From contig CALCEB010000102.1 of the NCBI GenBank assembly GCA_937900045.1, positions 1-10,271 of the forward strand: a stretch of 10,271 nucleotides of DNA. Reading direction: 5' to 3'. Shown piece by piece: positions 6,229 to 10,271 of this stretch (the stretch's first letter is position 1; each line of letters starts with the position of its first letter). Under the pieces are notes generated by a model that was not told the origin of the DNA, ran no database searches, and saw only the letters and a program-made list of their open reading frames with translations. Source of the DNA: an uncultured Acidobacteriota bacterium. Its GTDB lineage: Bacteria > Acidobacteriota > Terriglobia > UBA7540. A program made the translations under genes and the position numbers.

Positions 6229-6986
6229 GGCAGAAGGCTTCAATGGCTGGCCCCCATACCCCGAAGAGTATACACCCACGGCCATAGGCGTGGAAGACCA
6301 CTGCCCGGATGTCAGTGCCGTGGCTACCGTCGTCGTCATTCCCGCCGCCGCTGTAGCGCCGGTGACCTCACCGGCGTTAATGAAAAAAGACGGCGCTGAG
6401 GACAGCGCCGATACGGCAAACCGGACCGCTCGCTTCCTCATTGACAAATATCCGAATTTATATTTGTATTTTATATTCCTCGTAATGCTATGCGTGTTTG
6501 GCGGGCGTGCCAGTTGTTCCTTCGTACGTGACTCAAAATTTCTTCGTAAGGAAGTATTCCCCTGAGTTCAAAGCCTTTAAGCCCGGTGACGCCTGAAGTT
6601 CGCCGCGCCATGCCCACGGATACCCAAGGCCCGGAAGCCGGGAAAACAGGGTCCCAAAGATCGTGCCGGGAAGATCAAATCGGAGCACTAATGGATTCCT
6701 TTCAGGAACAAACCTAAAACCTATTGAAAACAAAGGAAAACTCGAAGAACAAACCGGAACAAAGCTAAAAAACAAAGCTAAAGATTTCATGTAACATACT
6801 GAATCGAAAAGGGCAACATGCATTTTGCTGCCAAAGCTAAGCATTTAACACAAAACAAAGGGATTATTTTTTGGCCTGTGGAAATCTTAGGTTTGTTCTG
6901 GGGCTTTTCCGGTTTGGCTTGGGACCGGTCAGCCTTATTGCGGCAACGGCTGCAAGATCATGAGGAAACTCAGGTTAAGGGGCTGG
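6229..6986. other. Long non-coding stretch with short repeats, no gene supported
   Basis: No open frame here looks like a protein. Besides palindromic copy C, the part from about 6690 to 6900 is A-rich and contains a 13-bp tandem duplication (ACAAAGCTAAAAA at 6759, ACAAAGCTAAAGA at 6772). It also has a further CAAAGCTAA at 6832-6840, and a 12-bp inverted pair GAACAAACCTAA (about 6705-6716) and TTAGGTTTGTTC (about 6888-6899). Composition is lower in GC than the flanking genes. It may be decayed or transferred DNA; I recognise no parent element. Confidence 0.5.
6352..6415. repeat. Dispersed palindromic element, copy C, downstream of tracrRNA
   Basis: The copy starts TGTAGCGCCGG, like copies A and B. 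It folds into a 12-bp hairpin with a 2-nt loop, TAGCGCCGGTGA-CC-TCACCGGCGTTA (6354-6379). After an A-rich linker comes an 8-bp hairpin CGGCGCTG-AGGA-CAGCGCCG (6391-6410). It ends near ATACGG. The two-hairpin layout matches the copies in and beside cas1. Confidence 0.75.
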
Positions 6987-7179
6987 TAGTGACTCAGTTT
7001 GATGTTTCCTCACTTTATTTACCGCCGTCATTCCCGCGAAAGCGGGGATCCATGCCAGAGACGAGCCTTCTCTACGCACGAGTTCAGAATGCCACTCCGG
7101 TTTGCGGACTGGATTCCCGCTTTGGCGGGAATGACGGTAAAGGGACAAACTGATAAAGAATCGTCAAATTGAGTCACTA
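6987..7179. mobile_element. 193-bp nested inverted-repeat element (MITE-like)
   Basis: Outer arms TAGTGACTCAGTTTGA (6987-7002) and TCAAATTGAGTCACTA (7164-7179) are inverted repeats matching at 15 of 16 bases. Inside are 28-bp arms at 7025-7052 and 7110-7137, inverted with 26 of 28 matches, of the widespread CGTCATTCCCGC...GCGGGAATCCA type. Each inner arm is itself a small hairpin (CCCGC-GAAA-GCGGG and CCCGC-TTTG-GCGGG). The 57-bp centre has no coding potential. No target duplication is evident. It carries no transposase and would need one in trans. Confidence 0.8.
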
Positions 7180-7196
7180 TCAATGGGCTCATCGGC

Positions 7197-7225
7197 TTGA
7201 CTTTGGCTTGAGCACAGCGTACCCT
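7197..7225 (+). promoter_or_regulatory. Candidate promoter of the secreted DUF4412-like gene
   Basis: TTGACT (7197-7202, 5 of 6 to the -35 consensus) lies 17 bp before TACCCT (7220-7225, 3 of 6 to the -10 consensus). The ATG is at 7266. The weak -10 keeps confidence low. Confidence 0.35.
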
Positions 7226-7265
7226 GAGTCCAGTTCACCTACATCATGAGTGTTTGGAGGAGAAA

Positions 7266-8378
7266 ATGAGAAGCAGGATCGCAACGGGGATGGCGCTCGC
7301 CCTTTTCCTGGGGAGCGGGATGGGCAAGGCCGACTTCAAGTATACGCAATCTTCGAAGATGACTGGCGGAATGATGGCGGGCGCGATCAAGATGATGAGC
7401 CATTTCAGCAAGCAACTTCGGGAGCCGATGGTTTCCACGACATACTTCAAAGGGAATCGGATGCGGCGGGAGAGCCCTGACGGCACGGTGGAGATCATTG
7501 ATTTGGCCTCGCAGCGTATTATCCAGCTCAACACCAAGAAGCAGGTCTATTCCGTGATGACGTTCGAGCAGATGCGCCAGGCGCTTGCCAATATGCAGCA
7601 GAAGATGCAACAAAGTATGCATCAACAAAAGGGGCAGCAAAATGTCCAATTTCAAATGAAGGTCCACGTGATTCCCACAAATCAAACGCAGCAGCTCCTG
7701 GGCCAGGTCGCGCAGGAAATGAAAATTGAGGCCGACATGGTAATGCAGGGACAAGATCCAAACCAACCGGCGGCCGGTCCACAGAGCGCCACAATGCAAA
7801 TGGGAGTCGATTCCTGGATTGCCCCCCACGTTGCCGGTTATCAGGAAGTCCAGGCATTCTACGTGCAAATGGCGAAGCTCATGAATTGGACTCCGAACAT
7901 GACTCCCATGATGGATCCCCGGATGTCCAAGGCGATGGTGGACTTGGCGAAGAGCGGGAAATTACCCGTTGGACTTCCACTGCTTCAGACGATCAACTTC
8001 GGAATGGCGGGCATGCCTCCGGCCGGCAACGGCGCCTCGCCGCAAGCCAATTCGAGTTCGCAGAGCCAGGATTCGCAGTCTTCCAATCAGGCGAGCTCGC
8101 CGCAGGCTGCGGCGGCAAAGGCGATTGGAGGGATGTTTGGCGGGTTCGGACGTTTCGGCCATAAGAAAAAGCAGCAGGATTCCAGCCAGACGGATAACGG
8201 CAATTCCACTCCGCCTCCAGCGTCCGCTGCTTCGTCAGGAAATGCGAGCCTGATGGAAATGACGGTTCAAGTCACGTCATTCTCATCGGACGCGGTAGAT
8301 TCCAGCCTTTTTGAAATTCCGGCGGGCTATAGACAGGTTCAGCCAGATCCGAACCGGCCTTTTGGCGGGCCGCGATAG
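7266..8378 (+). CDS. Secreted DUF4412-like protein of unknown function
   Basis: Function is unknown. The ATG at 7266 is preceded by GGAGG at 7256-7260 with 5-nt spacing, so I choose it over an in-frame TTG at 7254; the product has 370 residues. Residues 1-22 form a signal peptide (basic start, hydrophobic ALALFLG, cleavage likely after GKA), so the protein is exported. The mature region has a STTYFKGNRMRRE strand and GTVEIIDLASQRIIQLN followed by VYSVMTFEQMRQAL, the pattern of DUF4412-type proteins that look like outer-membrane or periplasmic lipoprotein-fold carriers. A Met/Gln-rich stretch (about 109-130) and a long Ser/Gln/Ala/Gly-rich linker (about 251-331) follow. The last part, TVQVTSFSSDAVDSSLFEIPAGY, is a typical closing motif of this family. 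It ends 20 bp from the convergent kinase gene. Confidence 0.93.
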   Translation: MRSRIATGMALALFLGSGMGKADFKYTQSSKMTGGMMAGAIKMMSHFSKQLREPMVSTTYFKGNRMRRESPDGTVEIIDLASQRIIQLNTKKQVYSVMTFEQMRQALANMQQKMQQSMHQQKGQQNVQFQMKVHVIPTNQTQQLLGQVAQEMKIEADMVMQGQDPNQPAAGPQSATMQMGVDSWIAPHVAGYQEVQAFYVQMAKLMNWTPNMTPMMDPRMSKAMVDLAKSGKLPVGLPLLQTINFGMAGMPPAGNGASPQANSSSQSQDSQSSNQASSPQAAAAKAIGGMFGGFGRFGHKKKQQDSSQTDNGNSTPPPASAASSGNASLMEMTVQVTSFSSDAVDSSLFEIPAGYRQVQPDPNRPFGGPR

Positions 8379-8398
8379 TCTGAAGGATGCGGAGGTCC

Positions 8399-9394
8399 TT
8401 ACGTGTCTTCCTCCGCTTCCTCGCCCACCGGCAAGAAGAGGCTGGCGGCGCCGAATACCCCGACGTTCTGCTGGAGCTTGGCAGGAAGCAGAGGAATCCG
8501 TGCGGCAAGCTTGGGATTCAACGTGTATTGCAGAATCGTTTCGCGGATTTTGTCAAATAGCGGTTTGCCAATTCGGGCGACTCCTCCTCCAATAACAATG
8601 GCGCCGGGGTCGAGCAGCGTGATCATGCCGCCCAGCCACACGCCGAGATAGAATCCAGTCTCATCCACGATCGACTTGGCCACAGCGTCGCCCGCGCGCG
8701 CGGCGCTTTCAATCATCTCCGGCGTAATCAGACCCAGTTGTCCTTTGGTCATATCCCGCAGCAGGCTGGCGGTGGTGAATTCCTGTTCCAGGCGAACGCG
8801 CGCGCGCCGCGCCATGCCGGGTCCGGCGGCCAGCGCTTCAATGCAACCCAGCGCCCCACAGCCGCAGCGGTAAGGGCTGTGGAAGTCAATCGAAACATGG
8901 CCGCCTTCGCCCGCTACGCCGTTCTTCCCGTGGTAAATCTTGCGGTTGATGACGATGCCCGTTCCGATTCCTGTTGAAACGGTGACGTAAAATACATCGC
9001 TGTAACCCACGGCGGCGCCGAACAGCACTTCAGCCAAGCCCGCCGCATTGGCGTCATTTTCCACGCGCGCCGGAATCTTGAAGAATTCCTCCACCTTCTT
9101 CGCCAGACGCACGTTGTGCCAGCCGGGAAGGTTTGGCGCGCTCATCACCATTCCCTTTTTCGGGTCGAGCGGTCCGGGAGCGCATAAGCCGATTCCCTCA
9201 ATATTGTCCTTGCCACCGGCGTGATGGACCAGCCGGTCGATCACTTTGCGCACTTGGCCCATGCTGGTTTGGAACCCTTCGCCAGCCCGCGTTGGCACGA
9301 TAATGGTCTTGGCTAGTTTCCCTTTCCGGTCCAACAGTCCACCCGCCACTTTAGTCCCGCCAATATCAACACCGGCGATCAATTTCTTCATCAT
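8399..9394 (-). CDS. ROK-family sugar kinase (glucokinase-like)
   Basis: ROK kinases phosphorylate hexoses such as glucose or N-acetyl sugars with ATP in the cytoplasm. The 331-residue protein has the phosphate-binding motif DIGGTK (residues 10-15) and catalytic Asp114 in ENDANAAG. It has the second ATP loop TGIGTGIV (141-148), and the ROK zinc site with GEGGHVS (His166) followed by CGCGALGC (Cys177, Cys179, Cys184). GGGVARIGKPLFD near the C-terminus fits the adenosine-binding region. There is no N-terminal helix-turn-helix, so it is an enzyme rather than a ROK repressor. It begins Met-Met; AGGA lies about 4-5 nt before the second ATG and too close to the first, so residue 2 (9391) may be the real start. 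The substrate is inferred only; glucokinase is the commonest match for this architecture. It is divergent from the MerR gene. Confidence 0.95.
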   Translation of the reverse strand: MMKKLIAGVDIGGTKVAGGLLDRKGKLAKTIIVPTRAGEGFQTSMGQVRKVIDRLVHHAGGKDNIEGIGLCAPGPLDPKKGMVMSAPNLPGWHNVRLAKKVEEFFKIPARVENDANAAGLAEVLFGAAVGYSDVFYVTVSTGIGTGIVINRKIYHGKNGVAGEGGHVSIDFHSPYRCGCGALGCIEALAAGPGMARRARVRLEQEFTTASLLRDMTKGQLGLITPEMIESAARAGDAVAKSIVDETGFYLGVWLGGMITLLDPGAIVIGGGVARIGKPLFDKIRETILQYTLNPKLAARIPLLPAKLQQNVGVFGAASLFLPVGEEAEEDT

Positions 9395-9507
9395 TTCCTC
9401 GCTGTGAATGGATCATGATGCCTTATCGCGCCTGGCCTCGCGTCTCAGCCTGCAAAAGTCCGGTCTCGGGTCTCTGCTTGTTTTGTTCCCTGCGGCGCAG
9501 ATGGAAA

Positions 9508-9537
9508 AGTATAACCTACGTTACGATTCTTCGTAGG
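9508..9537 (-). promoter_or_regulatory. Candidate -10 box and operator-like dyad upstream of the ROK kinase
   Basis: On the minus strand TATACT (9513-9508) matches the -10 consensus at 5 of 6. Just upstream CCTACG (9515-9520) and CGTAGG (9532-9537) form a 6-bp dyad with 11 bp between the arms, in the place a repressor would sit. No convincing -35 box is seen. The leader to the start codon would be about 110 nt. The rest of the 312-bp gap 9395-9706 holds the MerR promoter and nothing else I can support. Confidence 0.3.
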
Positions 9538-9643
9538 GCGGAATGCTTTGAAACTTTCAGGGGATTCGCTCCTTGCGGAGCCATCGAGGAGGTTCAACTA
9601 AAGGTTTAATAAGGCTCGCTATGGCTTTGACGGATATCGTACC

Positions 9644-9672
9644 TTGACGATGCTCGCTGGGTCTCCTAAGAT
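9644..9672 (+). promoter_or_regulatory. Predicted promoter of the MerR-type gene
   Basis: TTGACG (9644-9649, 5 of 6) and TAAGAT (9667-9672, 4 of 6) are exactly 17 bp apart. This predicts a start near 9679 and a leader of about 28 nt to the ATG at 9707. GAGGA at 9699-9703 serves as ribosome binding site. Confidence 0.5.
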
Positions 9673-9706
9673 GGCTTCAGGGATGGCAGCCCTGATCTGA
9701 GGAACC

Positions 9707-10117
9707 ATGAAGAGAAATTCAAATTTGGCGGCAGGTTCGCCAGGTCAAGCAAGTCTCACCCACCCCCTGATACCTGACAAGACCTACTTTCGGATCGGTG
9801 AGGTCAGTAGTCTGACTCGCACCAAAGCCTACGTTCTGCGTTATTGGGAAACGGAATTCCCAACCCTCAGACCGAAAAAAACAGCAAGCGGGCACCGTCT
9901 TTACCGCCGCAAGGACGTTGAGACCATTCTCGAAATCAAGAGGCTTCTATACCAGCAAGGGTTCACCATCGACGGGGCTCGGAAGAAACTGGCGGGAAAC
10001 TCCAGGGGCGAACCTGAACAAAAGCCGTTGTTTCAGCCGCGCCCAAACCCCACAGAGGTAAAAGCCATCCGCCGTGAGTTGGAGACAATCTTGACAATCC
10101 TTTCACGCAAATGTTAG
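9707..10117 (+). CDS. MerR-type winged helix-turn-helix transcriptional regulator
   Basis: This is a DNA-binding protein of the MerR superfamily, 136 residues. Residues 27-41 (YFRIGEVSSLTRTKA) form the first helix-turn-helix, YVLRYWETEFP (42-52) the recognition-to-wing link, and SGHRLYRRKDVETILEIKRLL (61-81) the wing and second helical pair, with QGFTIDGARKKL typical of the family. The C-terminal part, about 115-134, is a short helix rich in Leu/Ile/Glu suited to dimerisation. There is no effector-binding domain, so it belongs to the short, ligand-free subgroup. Close relatives are often found beside tRNA-Pro and phenylalanyl-tRNA synthetase or IHF genes; here tRNA-Pro follows 103 bp downstream on the same strand, consistent with that context. 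The 20 N-terminal residues are low complexity and probably disordered. Confidence 0.93.
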   Translation: MKRNSNLAAGSPGQASLTHPLIPDKTYFRIGEVSSLTRTKAYVLRYWETEFPTLRPKKTASGHRLYRRKDVETILEIKRLLYQQGFTIDGARKKLAGNSRGEPEQKPLFQPRPNPTEVKAIRRELETILTILSRKC

Positions 10118-10127
10118 CGTCAAAAAA

Positions 10128-10155
10128 CAGGTATCAGGCGTCAGGTATCAGGTGT
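10128..10155 (+). repeat. 14-bp tandem duplication downstream of the MerR gene
   Basis: CAGGTATCAGGCGT (10128-10141) is followed at once by CAGGTATCAGGTGT (10142-10155), 13 of 14 identical. GTCAGGTATCAGG (10140-10152) is also the exact reverse complement of 9766-9778 within the MerR coding region. The remainder of the gap to the tRNA has a weak CAGGG/CCCTG dyad (10167-10187) without a T-tract. Confidence 0.7.
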
Positions 10156-10220
10156 CAGACACAAACCAGGGTTTAGTCTGTTCCCTGTCACCTAAGACTT
10201 GGCGCTTGACACCTCCTTTT

Positions 10221-10271
10221 CGGGACGTGGCGCAGCCTGGTAGCGCACTTGCTTGGGGTGCAAGGGGTCGC
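10221..10271 (+). tRNA. tRNA-Pro (anticodon GGG), cut by the window end
   Basis: The 5' acceptor strand is CGGGACG. It is followed by a D-arm GCGC-AGCCTGGTA-GCGC and an anticodon arm CTTGC-TTGGGGT-GCAAG with GGG at positions 34-36, which reads proline codons CCC and CCU. The variable loop and the start of the T-arm (GGGTCGC) are present. The 3' third lies beyond the window. Confidence 0.93.

Noticed and set aside
6142..6565. Open frames of about 100 codons on both strands between tracrRNA and 6565
   Set aside because: They overlap the tracrRNA 3' part and palindromic copy C, and their composition looks like chance translation.
6818..7153. 111-codon plus-strand open frame ending in PPSFPRKRGS...DSRFGGNDG
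   Set aside because: Its C-terminal half is the translated MITE inner arms, a well-known false protein; there is no supporting start signal.
7239..7868. 209-codon Leu/His-rich minus-strand open frame
   Set aside because: It is the antisense of the secreted-protein gene, which has a signal peptide and a strong ribosome binding site.
10167..10187. CAGGG/CCCTG dyad as terminator of the MerR gene
   Set aside because: The stem is only 5 bp, the loop is 11 nt, and no T-tract follows.
10206..10211. TTGACA just before the tRNA as its -35 box
   Set aside because: It is only about 10 nt before the tRNA 5' end, so transcription would begin inside the tRNA.

Overview
The window holds a complete, compact type II-C CRISPR-Cas locus (about 1-6230) followed by ordinary chromosomal genes. 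No host is proven. Base composition is fairly GC-rich. A secreted DUF4412-like protein ending in FEIPAGY, and a MerR-type regulator next to tRNA-Pro, are arrangements I associate with Acidobacteriota and similar environmental lineages. That is a low-to-moderate confidence inference.

Layout, left to right. (1) 1-73: flank with a possible degenerate repeat. (2) 74-1426: a CRISPR array of 21 identical 36-bp repeats and 20 spacers (17 of 30 bp, three of 29 bp), read as crRNA on the + strand. (3) 1427-1478: a stem-loop and a second repeat remnant. (4) 1479-6067, minus strand: cas9-cas1-cas2, transcribed cas9 first. cas9 and cas1 overlap by 8 bp; a palindromic element lies between cas1 and cas2. 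No csn2 or cas4 is present, which with the short Cas9 (1060 aa) points to II-C. (5) 6075-6228, plus strand: tracrRNA, divergent from cas9, with a promoter, a full-length anti-repeat, three downstream hairpins and a Rho-independent terminator. (6) 6229-7265: no convincing gene, but a palindromic element, AT-rich sequence with short repeats, and a 193-bp nested inverted-repeat element. (7) 7266-8378: secreted DUF4412-like protein. (8) 8399-9394, minus: ROK-family sugar kinase. (9) 9707-10117: MerR-type regulator. (10) 10221-end: 5' part of tRNA-Pro(GGG).

How the parts work together: crRNA repeats pair along nearly their whole length with the tracrRNA anti-repeat; Cas9 would use that duplex for interference, and Cas1-Cas2 would add spacers. 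Each repeat carries a promoter-like -35/-10 pair, as in the Neisseria and Campylobacter II-C arrays, so crRNAs may be transcribed individually from within repeats.

The most unusual feature is a dispersed palindromic element (two tandem hairpins beginning TGTAGCGCCG) present three times around this locus: once in frame inside the cas1 N-terminal coding region, once at the cas1 stop codon, and once downstream of tracrRNA. The copy inside cas1 adds about 21-24 residues to a loop of the Cas1 N-terminal domain without breaking the reading frame.
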